Source: an uncultured bacterium
GTDB lineage: Bacteria; Bipolaricaulota; Bipolaricaulia; UBA7950; UBA9294
Direction: 5' to 3'
Assembly (NCBI GenBank): GCA_903857865.1
Contig: CAIOGO010000013.1
Location: forward strand, 58,963 to 122,962
Length of the DNA: 64,000 nt
In this document: positions 1 to 9,383 of the stretch, piece after piece
Layout of the letters: every line of letters starts with the position of its first letter
Numbering within the stretch: the first letter of the stretch is position 1
Made by a program: the position numbers and the translations under genes
The notes under the pieces: model-generated
Databases searched by the model: none
What the model was told of the DNA's origin: nothing
The model's input: only the letters and a program-made list of their open reading frames with translations

Positions 1-1491
1 GGCGCCGGCGGCATGGACGTTGCCGTGTGCATGGGCGGCGGCCCGTTCTACCTCACCGTGCCGAAGATGCTGAAGATCGTCCTCACCGGGAAGCTGTCGC
101 CCAACGTCGGGGCGAAGGACGTCGCGCTCGAGGTCCTACGGCGGATCACGGTCAAGGGCGGCGTCGGCTACTTCCTCGAGTTCGTCGGGCCGGGCCTGAA
201 GACCTTGTCGGTGCCCGAGCGCGCGACGATCACCAACATGGGCGCCGAGTCCGGCGCGACGTCATCCATCTTTCCATCCGACGACGTGACGAAGGCGTTC
301 CTCAAGATGCAGGGGCGCGAGAAGGACTGGCGCGAGCTTTCGCCCGACCAGGGCGCCGTCTACGACAAGGAGATCACGATCGACCTCGCGACCGTGAAGC
401 CGCTCGTCGCGATGCCCGGCATGCCCGACAACGTGTTTGACATCGACCAGGTCGCGGGCACGAAGATCGACCAGGTCTTCATCGGCTCGTGCACGAACGG
501 GTCCTACCAGGATCTCAAGATCGTCGCCGAGATGCTGAAGGGCAAGAAGGTGTCGACCGACATCGACGTCATTGTGTCGCCCGGATCGCGGCAGGCGTGG
601 GAAATGTTGATGGAAGATGGCAGCTTCCTCGAGCTCACCAAGGCCGGCGTGCGGATGATCGAGCCCGGATGCAACGCCTGCATCGGCATCGGCTTTGTGC
701 CCGGCACGAACCACCTCTCGCTGCGCACCGTGAACCGCAACTGGAAGGGCCGTGGCGGGAACGAGGATGGCAAGCTCGCCTTGTGCGGACCGCAAGTCGC
801 TGCAGCCTCGGCGCTCAAGGGGGTCATCGCCGATCCGCGCGAGCTGCCGGCCCCTAAGGTCAAGGTCGACCACCTCACCGTCGACGACTACCTCATCCTC
901 GAGCCGCAGGGCCCGAAGGTGGAGATTCGCCGGGCGCCGAACATCGTGCCGCTCGGGAACCAGCGGCCGCTGCCGCCCGTGCTCAAGGGCGAGGCGCTGC
1001 TCAAGGTCGGCGACGGGATCTCGACCGACGCGATCCTGCCCGCCGGTCCGCTCACGCAGCACCTGCGCTCGAACCTCCCGGAGACGTCGAAGTTCACGTT
1101 CCACTACGATGACAAGACCTTCGCCGCGCGTGCCGCGGAGAAGGGCGGCGGGTTCATCGTCGGTGGCGACAACTACGGCCAAGGCTCGTCGCGCGAGCAC
1201 GCGGCGCTGGCGCCGTGGAAGCTCGGGATCACGGCCGTGCTGGCGAAGAGCTTCGCCCGCATCCACCGCGCGAACCTCGTGAACATGGGCATCCTGCCGA
1301 TGACGTGCAACACCGACCTCATCGATCAGGGCGACCAACTCGAGATCGACGTCTCCAAGCTCACGCCCGACCTTGTCGTGAAGAACCTCACCAAGGGCAC
1401 GACCGTCCCGGCGAAGCAGGATCTGTCCGAGCGCGAGAAGGCGATGCTCAGGGCTGGAGGTCTGCTGGCGTATACCGCTCAGGGCCATTAG
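1..1491 (+). CDS. acn: Aconitate hydratase, 3' part (truncated by window edge)
   Basis: Interconverts citrate and isocitrate through a 4Fe-4S centre in the cytoplasm. The reading frame is open to base 1, so the N-terminus lies outside the window; about 496 residues are visible. Cluster ligands are seen in GSCTNG and in the CxxC of GCNACIGIG. The C-terminal swivel domain shows GDGISTDAILPAG and the GSSREHAALAP substrate loop. The order and compactness resemble bacterial Aquifex-type aconitases. With icd, aclB and aclA a few kb downstream it fits a citrate-cleaving (reductive) TCA module. The stop codon TAG at 1489-1491 lies inside the first copy of the 110-bp repeat, so the last residues may be repeat-derived. 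Confidence 0.95.
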   Translation, partial: GAGGMDVAVCMGGGPFYLTVPKMLKIVLTGKLSPNVGAKDVALEVLRRITVKGGVGYFLEFVGPGLKTLSVPERATITNMGAESGATSSIFPSDDVTKAFLKMQGREKDWRELSPDQGAVYDKEITIDLATVKPLVAMPGMPDNVFDIDQVAGTKIDQVFIGSCTNGSYQDLKIVAEMLKGKKVSTDIDVIVSPGSRQAWEMLMEDGSFLELTKAGVRMIEPGCNACIGIGFVPGTNHLSLRTVNRNWKGRGGNEDGKLALCGPQVAAASALKGVIADPRELPAPKVKVDHLTVDDYLILEPQGPKVEIRRAPNIVPLGNQRPLPPVLKGEALLKVGDGISTDAILPAGPLTQHLRSNLPETSKFTFHYDDKTFAARAAEKGGGFIVGGDNYGQGSSREHAALAPWKLGITAVLAKSFARIHRANLVNMGILPMTCNTDLIDQGDQLEIDVSKLTPDLVVKNLTKGTTVPAKQDLSEREKAMLRAGGLLAYTAQGH

Positions 1492-1712
1492 GAGATAGCC
1501 CTGAGCGGAGAGAACGGAGCGGCATCATCGCTCCGTTCTCATAACGTACTCGGTGCAACATCAGATCGGCACCGAGTACGCCACGGCAACAGGGCCACTA
1601 GGAGATAGCCCTGAGTGGAGAGAACGGAGCGACATCATCGCTCCGTTCTCATAACGGACTCGGCGCAACCTCAGATCGGCACCGAGTACGTCACGGCAAC
1701 AAGGACACTAGG
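1481..1712. repeat. 110-bp tandem repeat, 2.1 copies, each with two hairpins
   Basis: Copies start at 1481 and 1591, and a third breaks off after about 12 bases at 1701. Copy 1 holds a perfect 12-bp stem (1510-1521 with 1529-1540, loop GCATCAT) and a perfect 11-bp stem (1546-1556 with 1569-1579). Copy 2 keeps the first stem (1620-1650) and has two mismatches in the second. No T-run follows, so these are not classic terminators. The aconitase stop codon lies in copy 1. The GAGAACGG stem core resembles hairpins at 11395, 13074 and 19702. Confidence 0.9.
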
Positions 1713-1824
1713 TAGTAGCTTGCACTCGGAATCGAAGACGCCGCGGGCGAAAGTTCGCGGCACTCTTCTTCTGCCGCCGCGCGTCAATGCGTGTAGATGA
1801 GCGGAGTATGGCTCGTCCGAGCTC

Positions 1825-1928
1825 TTGATCTGTCCGCCGGCGCCCGCTATGCTCGCTCTATCCTTCAACGCCAGGGAGCCTACGGGCAAGCTGGTCGCCT
1901 CCGGGTTGCGACCCGGAGGCTTCTTCTT
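1825..1928 (+). ncRNA. Possible short independent RNA (promoter plus terminator, no ORF)
   Basis: TTGATC (1825-1830), a 17-base spacer and TATGCT (1848-1853) look like a sigma-70 promoter. About 45 bases further a perfect 10-bp stem (1897-1906 with 1911-1920, loop TGCG) is followed by TTCTTCTT, a good Rho-independent terminator. The predicted transcript is about 65-70 nt, starts near 1860 and has no credible coding sequence. It matches no RNA family I recognise. The rest of 1713-2048 shows nothing else. Confidence 0.45.
1897..1928 (+). terminator. Rho-independent terminator
   Basis: A perfect 10-bp GC-rich stem with loop TGCG is followed by TTCTTCTT. The only apparent upstream unit on this strand is the short RNA candidate starting near 1860. 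Confidence 0.65.
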
Positions 1929-2048
1929 GGACACTCCGCCGATGCCCGGCTGGTTTGCTGCGCCTGACAGAGAACCAGTATTCCTTGTACCGCGTGCAGC
2001 AAAACAAACCCAAGGGCGCCCGCGGTTCGCTTCTCCCACAGGAGGAGC

Positions 2049-2276
2049 TCACTTCTCCAGTCGAAGTAGTTCCTCAATCGTCAGGCCGACGTCCCGGGCG
2101 ATTCTGTGAAGTAGACTCGGCGCGACATCGCGCGAGCCATGGAATGGAATTGTCGTCCCCCGACCGTCCGGATGGCGGTACTGCCTGTGTGATCCTCGCT
2201 GCCGGACAAGAACGAAGCCTCGTCTCTCAAGGAGCCTCGCGACTTCGTGAGGTTTGAGGATCGGGGACTCGGGCAC
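2049..2276 (-). CDS. hicA: HicA-like mRNA interferase toxin
   Basis: 75 residues, the usual HicA length. The small dsRBD-like fold is recognisable from the RRGF...RQRGSHRQYRHPDGR stretch holding the catalytic His (GSH), followed by the DVAPSLLHRIARDVGLT helix typical of YcfA/HicA proteins. The family cleaves mRNA when free of HicB. The start is GTG at 2276, one base after the hicB stop, so the two are translated together. HicB comes first here, the reverse of the common hicA-hicB order, though both arrangements occur. Confidence 0.85.
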   Translation of the reverse strand: MPESPILKPHEVARLLERRGFVLVRQRGSHRQYRHPDGRGTTIPFHGSRDVAPSLLHRIARDVGLTIEELLRLEK

Positions 2277-2277
2277 G

Positions 2278-2487
2278 TCAGCCGACCTGCACGGTCTGAG
2301 TACCGACGTACTCGGACTCGAGGGCGGGCTCGCCGTCTTCGAGGAGCATGGAGATGACCTCGGCGAGGTTCCCTTTCAGCTCGTCAATCGTCTCTCCCTG
2401 GGAGTGCGCGCCCGGCCAGCCGGGCACATAGCCCACGAACAACCCAGTCTGGGCATCTCGTTCAATGACGATGTTCCAGGAACGCAT
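2278..2487 (-). CDS. hicB: HicB-like antitoxin
   Basis: 69 residues of the HicB/UPF0150 partial RNase H fold: an N-terminal strand (IVIERDAQTGLFVGYVPG), then the GAHSQGETIDELKGNLAEVI helix that is the family hallmark. I chose the ATG at 2487 because GGAGGT lies five or six bases upstream; an in-frame ATG 24 bases earlier has no good ribosome site. There is no C-terminal DNA-binding domain, so autoregulation would have to come from another region or be absent. Partner is the HicA toxin directly downstream. Confidence 0.85.
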   Translation of the reverse strand: MRSWNIVIERDAQTGLFVGYVPGWPGAHSQGETIDELKGNLAEVISMLLEDGEPALESEYVGTQTVQVG

Positions 2488-2827
2488 TTCGGCACCTCCG
2501 AAGGGCATCATAGCATCATGCGTGCCTGCCTGTCACTCAGGTCACGAAGAGTGGTTGGCCGCGGCGAACGTCAAGAGGCAAGACGCGACCCCTCCGCCCC
2601 TCTTCTGACGGACTCGGCACGCGTTCGGACCAGTGCCGAGCACGCGGACGCTACGGAAGAACACGGGCCTCTGCCATTCGGCGGTGCGAGACACACAGCG
2701 GACCAGAGGATGCCGCGAGCATATGCCGGCGGGGTCCTCATCACGCGCTCGGGTCGACGACTCACCGGCGCTGAGGGCGCAGGCTGAGGCGCCTGCTCTT
2801 TCATTCGTGCCGGACATGGGGTGCGTT
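2488..2827. other. Intergenic stretch with nothing recognised
   Basis: About 340 bp between hicB and the large gene ending at 2828. Open frames here are short and look like GC-driven noise. I see no strong promoter, terminator or repeat. Confidence 0.5.
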
Positions 2828-5732
2828 TCAGAACCCAAGTGCTTCGTGTTCAGTGTCAGTAGTCCAGTAGGCGTAACGTTCTGACAGCAGGCGTTCCACG
2901 GCCAGCAGATCGACGTGCTGCCAGTTCAGCACCAGACCCCAGCCCTTAAGGGTCGCCATCATGCTGATTGACAGACAGCGACGAAGGTTCTCTTCGCAGA
3001 GAACGTCGTGGGGAATCGCGGTGGTGCAGTGCAAAACTGGCAGTCTGGCCTTGCTTCTCAGCCGCTCCTCGTGCGTCACTCCTTGCCTGCCACCAGGCTT
3101 GACGCCGGGCACTCCCGACGAGTAGTTGAGGATTGCGTTGTACACGGCCAGCAGTATGTGCCAGTCCTTCCAGCCAGATTCTCTCAGCATAGCAGCGGCG
3201 GCTCTGAGTGTCGGGTTGGTCGACAGGTAGGGCATCGCCTCGCTTAGCCGCTTCGTCAGCTCCTCGTATCGTCTATGGACTCCGGCCTCATGCTTGACGC
3301 TGCTGTAGTTGGGCCCCGGCCCAGCCGCACCTCGGAGCTGTCGGTGCTCTGCGTACGGCTCCCAGTTGTCTGGAATCTCAGGCCTCGTCTTGCGGGCAAG
3401 ACCGGCGAAGTCGGCATCCGTGACAAGCTGCCGCTCCAGGGAAGCCAGCGGCTGCCCGCATCGCAGCTTTCCCACCAGGTCACTGGCGATTCTCTCCTTC
3501 ACCAGCTTCTCGACTTTCTTCATCGGCAACGCAGACGCACGCACCAAAAGACCGGTAGTTGCGACGAATACGCTCAGGTCGAAATCGGCATTCGTGCGGG
3601 GATCCGGAAGCGTGACGGTGGAGGACCCGGTATCCCCCTCCTCCTCGAGAGCGCCCGTTGGAGGTGCATCACCTACTTGCACGGCGACGTTGACAGTTGT
3701 GGGCAGGAAGCACACATCCAGCTCGCCCACGTCTGCTAGGAGGATCTGCAGGGCGGCCGTGAAATGCTCCCCGACGCCGCTAGCCAGGGGCGTGTTCTCC
3801 CACTTGAGGATCCACAGGACGCCCAGGGCGCGGAACTTGACGCAACGCTCCTCCCCTGCATCAGTGAATGGCAACTCGATGCGCTCATTCCGCAGCCTCT
3901 CGAGTTGATCCTTGACCGATTCGTCGTCACCGCGAGGCTCGAATACTCCTAGCACTTCATCCAGATCTTCCGCTACGTTCCACCCTTCGATCGACTGTCT
4001 GATAGCCGTCCGCAGATCGGGGGCGAAGGAACGTGCATACGAGTAGGCAACGCCAGCGTGATAGAGGGTTCTGTTGATTGCGCTATCCACAGACGTGGGA
4101 TCTACCTCGGTTTCGTATTCCAGGGATGCGGCAAGCCCAACGCGGGACAACAAGATGTAGCTGCACCATGCGCCGAGAATGTAGTCGCAGTCAGCAGCCA
4201 TGAAGATCCCCGGAGGTACGTAGCGCCGCAAAGAGAGATCAGAACTAGTTCCGGCCAGGAACGCTCCAGCCAGCGCATAGTACTTCCCGGCCAATGCGAA
4301 CCCTAGCTCTGTGTACCACTTCGAGAGCAGCAGAATGGCCAGAACTGATCCCCGAAGAGTCTCCTCGGCAAACCACTTCGACTTCGCTACGTGAAGCTGC
4401 TGCAGTGCACCAAGGAGCGCGCCCTTTGCGTGCAGCGCCATTGCCCGGTCTACTGCATGCTGCTGCTGCAGCAAACGCCCCATAGCGGTCCTCTAGCAGC
4501 GCATCAACTCTCTTGGTTAGTGCTAGGAGTCTCGGCATGTAAGTGGGCAACGCGTCAGCTGGCAGAAGCTCGATGAACTGGTTGATCATCCTACCGAGGT
4601 CGGTGATGGGAAGCAGCGGAGCGGCCTTGGCGAGGTCGAGCGCCTCTTCCCAGTTATCGAGGCAACTCTTGAGGCCATCCAGCGGCGGGGTCGAACTGGA
4701 GACCAGAAGGCCGCGTGTGAACAAGAGCTGCGCCCGGTGCCCAGGTGACCCCACCTCATGGAGCAGCCTGTCAATGCGCTCAAGGGCAGCCCGGCCGTAG
4801 GCGCGGAGCTCTTCGAGCGGGATTCCAAGGCCTCCGAGAGCAACCGCGCCGGTACAGAATCCCAGCATAACTGCCGTGTCGTCAAGCTCAGACGGACGTT
4901 CCAGCTGTGGTACCTTGGCGAAGTACTCCCTGATCAGGGGCTCAAGGCCCTCCATTGTGTTCTTGCCCCTCAGCGAAGCCAGCGTGGACTCGTAGATTGC
5001 GTGCCTTCGGAAGCGCGCAGGAACCGCCACCGGGTCGATTCTCTCCAGCCAGAATGCGATATCCTCGTTCGGCCCGCCCGCAACCGCAGCTTCCCGAAGG
5101 CCGACTGCGACATCGAGGAGTTCCGCGAGGTTCTGCGGCCGAGCATTCTCCCAATGCTGCCGCAAAGCGGCATACGCCTCGTTGCTCGGCTGTGTTTCGG
5201 GATAGACACTCTGCGGGACTGCCAGGTACTCGCGCGCTATCCAGAAGAGATCCCGCTGGGAGAGCTCCTGGGCAATCCACTGGCCATCGTGTATCTCCAG
5301 CGTGACGCCGCATTCGGTTGCTGCCCACGCCTGCAACTTGTGTCTCTTGGCTACCGGGACATCAGTTGAGCAGAGAAAATGCACGGCAGCAACAGGCGTG
5401 CCAGATCGTGTCACTTTCCGCAGGTCTGATCGAATCTTGGATGTGATCTTGTCTCTCTGCAGGCTGCACAGGAACACAATCCTCTGCTTGCTAACCTTGG
5501 TGGCGAATCCCGGTACTTGCAGCGAGCCACCGGCCGCAACCTGGTATGTCTCGAAGTCGCGACCCTGATCTCCCCCGCCTTCCACGGGCCCCGTTGCAGG
5601 CAGTATGTTCGAGCAGATGCAGTGGCGGGCCAATTGCCGACACAGATGCTCGAACTCATGGGCCCCGTTCCGCACTGACAACTGCTCGAGCTGGAAGCGG
5701 ATCTGTGCCTCGAGTTCGCGGTGAGTAGCCAT
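2828..5732 (-). pseudogene. Large predicted nuclease-like protein, split by a single-base frameshift
   Basis: Translation from ATG 5732 runs about 416 residues to EDRYG, then leaves frame at a GGGG run (plus-strand CCCC, 4478-4481). Reading it as GGG restores RYG-RLLQQQ and a continuous protein of about 967 residues ending at 2828. The N-terminal 130 residues contain GGGDQGRDFETY and FLCSLQRDK, resembling the D...QxK core of Mrr-like PD-(D/E)XK nucleases. The rest is helical and repeat-like, with no motif I can name. A restart at ATG 4483 could give a separate 551-residue C-terminal product. It lies next to HicBA in an accessory block, so a defence role is possible but inferred. The frameshift may be a sequencing error. 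Confidence 0.65.
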
Positions 5733-5913
5733 CTTGACGAGTCTAGGCAGTTCGCGTCGTCTGTTCAATTCCCGCGTAGCAGAATTGAGTGCACGGAGTC
5801 GGCGCGGTCTCTCGACAGGCCAGCGAGCGGGTTCGGGAATGACTAGGAGTCCCCGATGCCCTCCATGGGCGCACGCTGGATTGGGCGGAGAGCGAACCGC
5901 CGATGCGTACGCC

Positions 5914-5941
5914 TTGACTTCCCGCCCGCGTTCTGTAGCAT
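5914..5941 (+). promoter_or_regulatory. Promoter for the IclR-type regulator
   Basis: TTGACT at 5914-5919, a 16-base spacer and TAGCAT at 5936-5941, about 30 bases before the iclR-family start. It lies between this gene and the divergent large nuclease-like gene. Confidence 0.45.
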
Positions 5942-5972
5942 ATCCACATCGTGAGATAGCGGATCCCGGAGG

Positions 5973-6758
5973 ATGGGACTTCCGCGGGGAGCGAGAACCC
6001 TGAACACGCTCGAGAAGTGCGTACGGATACTGACCTTGTTCACCGAGACGACGCCCGTGTTGGGCGTCCCCGAGATCTGCGCGCGCCTCGCCCTCCCGCG
6101 CAGCACGGCCTACCGCTACATCTCGGCCCTGCGCGCGCACCGCTTCGTCGAAGAGGCGCCGGACGGCGCCGGGTATCGGCTCGGCGGACGCATTCTCGAA
6201 CTGGCGGCGACGATGGCACGCAAGCCGTTGCGCGAGGTGGCCCTGCCGCACATGGAGCGCATCGCCCGCGAGACGGGTGAGACGGCCCTCCTCTGCGGCC
6301 TGCGCGAGCACGTCGGCGTGTGCTTGGAGAAAGTCGACGGCACGCACGCGCTTCGCGTCTCCTACGAGCTCGGCGAGACGTACCCGCTCCACGCCGGGTC
6401 GACGGGCAAGGCGATCCTCGCCCACCTGGATCCCGCAGAGCAGGATACCGTCATCGACGACGTCGGGCTGCCACGATTCACGGCGACGACGATCACGAGC
6501 GAGGGGCGGCTCAAGAAGGAACTCGCCAAGATCCGCGCCTGCGGCTACGCCGAGAGCGAAGGCGAGTCGATCGTCGGCACGCACGGCATTGCCGCGCCCA
6601 TCTTCTCTCCCTCGGGCCGCATCATGGGCTCGATCGGCGTGTCCGTGCCGCACCTGCGGGCGGAAGAGAAGAACCGCGAGCGGCTCATCCGCTTCGTCGT
6701 CGACGCGGCGAAGAAGATCACCGAAGGATTGAACGCGCAGGAAGCGCGAGAAAGCTAG
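5973..6758 (+). CDS. IclR family transcriptional regulator
   Basis: About 261 residues, standard for the family. The N-terminal winged helix-turn-helix is seen in [22 protein letters not shown] (about residues 28-50). The C-terminal effector-binding domain follows, with [13 protein letters not shown] and [15 protein letters not shown], both typical of IclR. GGAGG directly abuts the ATG at 5973, so a slightly later start near the TLEKCVRIL motif is possible. It lies directly upstream of icd-aclB-aclA on the same strand, 31 bases before icd, and most likely controls those genes in response to an organic acid; that is inferred from position. Confidence 0.9.
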   Translation: MGLPRGARTLNTLEKCVRILTLFTETTPVLGVPEICARLALPRSTAYRYISALRAHRFVEEAPDGAGYRLGGRILELAATMARKPLREVALPHMERIARETGETALLCGLREHVGVCLEKVDGTHALRVSYELGETYPLHAGSTGKAILAHLDPAEQDTVIDDVGLPRFTATTITSEGRLKKELAKIRACGYAESEGESIVGTHGIAAPIFSPSGRIMGSIGVSVPHLRAEEKNRERLIRFVVDAAKKITEGLNAQEARES

Positions 6759-6789
6759 ACAGAATCCGCGAAGAAGGAGCGAGGTAGCG

Positions 6790-8094
6790 ATGGCGAACAA
6801 GTACATCCCGACCCCGAAGGGCGGTCAGGCGATCACGCGATCCAAGGACAAGCTGAATGTGCCCGACCATCCGATCATCCCATGCATCCGCGGAGACGGC
6901 ACGGGCGTTGACATCACACCGGTCATGATCAAGGTCGTCGATGCGGCCGTGGCGAAGGCCTACGGCGGAAAGAAGAAGATCGAATGGCTCAAGGTCCTCG
7001 CCGGCGACGAGGCCATCCAGGTCAACTATCCCGGAATGACCGAGGCCGAGATCGCGGCCATCCCGCCCGACGAGCGGCAGAAGCTCTACCTTCCTGACGA
7101 GACCGTCGAGGCGATCCGCAAGTACCTCGTCGCCATCAAGGGCCCGCTCACCACGCCCGTCGGTGGGGGCATCCGTAGCCTGAACGTCACCCTGCGCATT
7201 CTCCTTGACCTCTATGCCTGCGTGCGCCCGGTGCAGTACATCGGGACGCCGTCGCCCGTCAAGCGGCCGCAGGACGTCGACATCGTCCTCTTCCGCGAGA
7301 ACACCGAGGACGTGTACTGCGGCATCGAGTGGCAGGCCGACACGCCCGAGGTGAAGAAGCTGATCGACTTCCTCGACAAGGAGATGAAGGTCGGGAAGAA
7401 GATCCGCTTCCAGAAGGACTGCGGCATCGGTATCAAGCCGATCAGCAAGGAAGGCTCGCAACGCCTCATCCGCGCCGCGATCGAATATGCGATCGCCAAC
7501 GACCGCAAGCTCGTGACCCTCGTCCACAAGGGCAACATCATGAAATTCACCGAAGGCGCGTTCCGCGACTGGGGCTACGAGTTGGCGAAGGAGTACCCGC
7601 AGCTCATCACCGAGGAAGAGGTCACGGCGAAGCACGGGGGCAAAGTGCCCGCAGGCAAGATCCTCATCAACGACCGCATCGCCGACCAGTTCTTCCAGCA
7701 GATGCTCCTCCGCCCGAGCGAGTACTCGGTCGCGGCGACGATGAACCTGAACGGCGACTACATCTCCGACGCCGCGGCCGCGCAGGTTGGCGGTCTGGGC
7801 GTCGCGCCGGGCGCGAACATCAACTACTTGACCGGGCACGCGGTCTTCGAAGCGACGCACGGCACCGCGCCAAAGCACGCCGGCCAAGACAAGGTCAACC
7901 CCGGGAGCATCATCCTGTCGGCGGTGGAGATGTTGCGCTACATGGGCTGGCAGCCGGCGGCCGACCTCGTCATGAAGGGCGTCAAGTCGGCGATCGACGC
8001 GAAAAAGGTCACCTACGACCTCGAGCGGCAGATGGAAGGCGCGACTCTCCTGTCCTGCTCGGCGTTCGGCGACGAGATCATCAAGAGGATGTAG
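6790..8094 (+). CDS. icd: Isocitrate dehydrogenase, NADP type
   Basis: 434 residues, aligning throughout with E. coli Icd. [23 protein letters not shown] carries the serine phosphorylated in E. coli; [14 protein letters not shown] and [19 protein letters not shown] form the substrate and cofactor site. The Lys and Arg that bind the NADP 2'-phosphate are conserved, but the adjacent Tyr is His here. It converts isocitrate to 2-oxoglutarate, or the reverse in a reductive cycle. The start has a GAAGGAG ribosome site. It is followed nine bases later by aclB. Confidence 0.96.
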   Translation: MANKYIPTPKGGQAITRSKDKLNVPDHPIIPCIRGDGTGVDITPVMIKVVDAAVAKAYGGKKKIEWLKVLAGDEAIQVNYPGMTEAEIAAIPPDERQKLYLPDETVEAIRKYLVAIKGPLTTPVGGGIRSLNVTLRILLDLYACVRPVQYIGTPSPVKRPQDVDIVLFRENTEDVYCGIEWQADTPEVKKLIDFLDKEMKVGKKIRFQKDCGIGIKPISKEGSQRLIRAAIEYAIANDRKLVTLVHKGNIMKFTEGAFRDWGYELAKEYPQLITEEEVTAKHGGKVPAGKILINDRIADQFFQQMLLRPSEYSVAATMNLNGDYISDAAAAQVGGLGVAPGANINYLTGHAVFEATHGTAPKHAGQDKVNPGSIILSAVEMLRYMGWQPAADLVMKGVKSAIDAKKVTYDLERQMEGATLLSCSAFGDEIIKRM

Positions 8095-8102
8095 GAGACA
8101 AC

Positions 8103-9383
8103 ATGGCTCAGAAAGGGATTCGCGAAGTCGACGCGAAGCAGATCATCGCCAAGGCGGTGGGCCAACTCTCTGCGGGAGAGTTGGCTTTTGACGACCGGAT
8201 CGTCCTCGTGACGCCGGAGACCGATCTAGCGGCGCTGCCCAAGCAGTACCCTTGGCTCAACACGACGAAGTTGGTGGCCAAGCCCGACCAACTCTTCGGC
8301 AAGCGCGGGGTGAACAACCTCCTCGCCGTGGATAAGACGTTCGATGAAGTGAAGGCGTGGATCGGTGAGCGGATGAACAAGGAAGTCACCATCCAGCAGA
8401 CGACGGGGAAGACGACGGGCGTCCTCACTCACTTCCTCATCGAGCCCTACGTGCCGCATGACGTCGAGTACTACCTTGCGTTCACGTCACACGGCGACAC
8501 CGACACGATCCACTTCTCGACCCAGGGCGGGATCAACGTCGAAGAGGCGTGGGACTCCGTCGTCCACATCGACGTGCCTGTACTGGCGCAGTCAGCCGAC
8601 GTCCGTGTGGCGAAGAAGCTGCCCAAGATCCCGAATCCGGAGATGGTGGCCCGCTTCATTGAAGTCCTCTACCGCGTCTTCGTCGACTATCACTTCGCCT
8701 ACCTCGAGTTCAACCCGTTCACGTTCGCGGGCGGCAAGCTCGTGCCCCTCGACTGCGTCGCCAAGCTCGACGACACGGCCGCCTACCAGTGCGCCGAGAA
8801 GTGGGGCGCCGTCGAGTTCCCGAAGGCATTCGGGACGACGGCGACGAAGGAAGAGGCGTACGTGAAGTCGCTCGACGAGAAGACGGGCGCCTCGCTCAAA
8901 CTCACCGTTCTCAACCCGAAAGGCCGCGTGTGGCTCCTCGTTGCAGGCGGCGGCGCGAGCGTCATCTACGCCGACACCGTCGTCGACCTCGGCTACGCCA
9001 AAGAGCTCGCGAACTACGGAGAGTACTCGGGCGACCCAACGACGGAACTGACCTACGAGTACACGAAGACGCTCCTCGACCTGATGACGCGCGAGCCCGA
9101 TCCGAAGGGCCGCGAGAAGTTCCTCATCATCGGAGGCGGAATCGCCAACTTCACCGATGTCGCGAAGACGTTCACCGGCATCATCCAGGCCCTCGAGCAG
9201 TACAAGGACCGCCTGCAGAAGAACAAGGTCAAGATCTACATTCGCCGCGGGGGTCCCAACTACAAGGAAGGGCTCGAGAAGATGCGAAAGGTCGGCGAGA
9301 GGATCGGCGTGCCGGTTGAGGTCTACGGCCCGGAGACGCACATGACGGCCGTCGTGTCCATGGCGCTCGAAGGGAGGAAGTGA
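8103..9383 (+). CDS. aclB: ATP-citrate lyase, small (ATP-grasp) subunit
   Basis: 426 residues, homologous to the N-terminal citrate- and ATP-binding part of eukaryotic ATP-citrate lyase and to Chlorobium AclB. Hallmarks are KPDQLFGKRG, LTHFLIEPYVPH, YLEFNPF and LLVAGGGASVIYADTV. ATG 8103 is preceded by AGGAGA overlapping the icd stop. Together with AclA it cleaves citrate into acetyl-CoA and oxaloacetate with ATP and CoA, the diagnostic step of the reductive TCA cycle. Its TGA stop overlaps the aclA start (TGATG), indicating coupled translation and a fixed subunit ratio. Confidence 0.95.
   Translation: MAQKGIREVDAKQIIAKAVGQLSAGELAFDDRIVLVTPETDLAALPKQYPWLNTTKLVAKPDQLFGKRGVNNLLAVDKTFDEVKAWIGERMNKEVTIQQTTGKTTGVLTHFLIEPYVPHDVEYYLAFTSHGDTDTIHFSTQGGINVEEAWDSVVHIDVPVLAQSADVRVAKKLPKIPNPEMVARFIEVLYRVFVDYHFAYLEFNPFTFAGGKLVPLDCVAKLDDTAAYQCAEKWGAVEFPKAFGTTATKEEAYVKSLDEKTGASLKLTVLNPKGRVWLLVAGGGASVIYADTVVDLGYAKELANYGEYSGDPTTELTYEYTKTLLDLMTREPDPKGREKFLIIGGGIANFTDVAKTFTGIIQALEQYKDRLQKNKVKIYIRRGGPNYKEGLEKMRKVGERIGVPVEVYGPETHMTAVVSMALEGRK

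Noticed and set aside
262..1488. Long minus-strand open frame inside aconitase
   Set aside because: High-GC antisense shadow; the composition is Arg/Leu/Val-rich, with no domain, while the plus strand encodes clear aconitase.
1481..1712. CRISPR array
   Set aside because: Repeat unit is 110 bp in direct tandem without spacers, and no cas genes are near.
5733..6806. N-terminal extension of the nuclease-like gene through the IclR gene
   Set aside because: The extension is antisense to the IclR gene, lacks domain sense, and a good ATG lies at 5732 directly before the conserved region.
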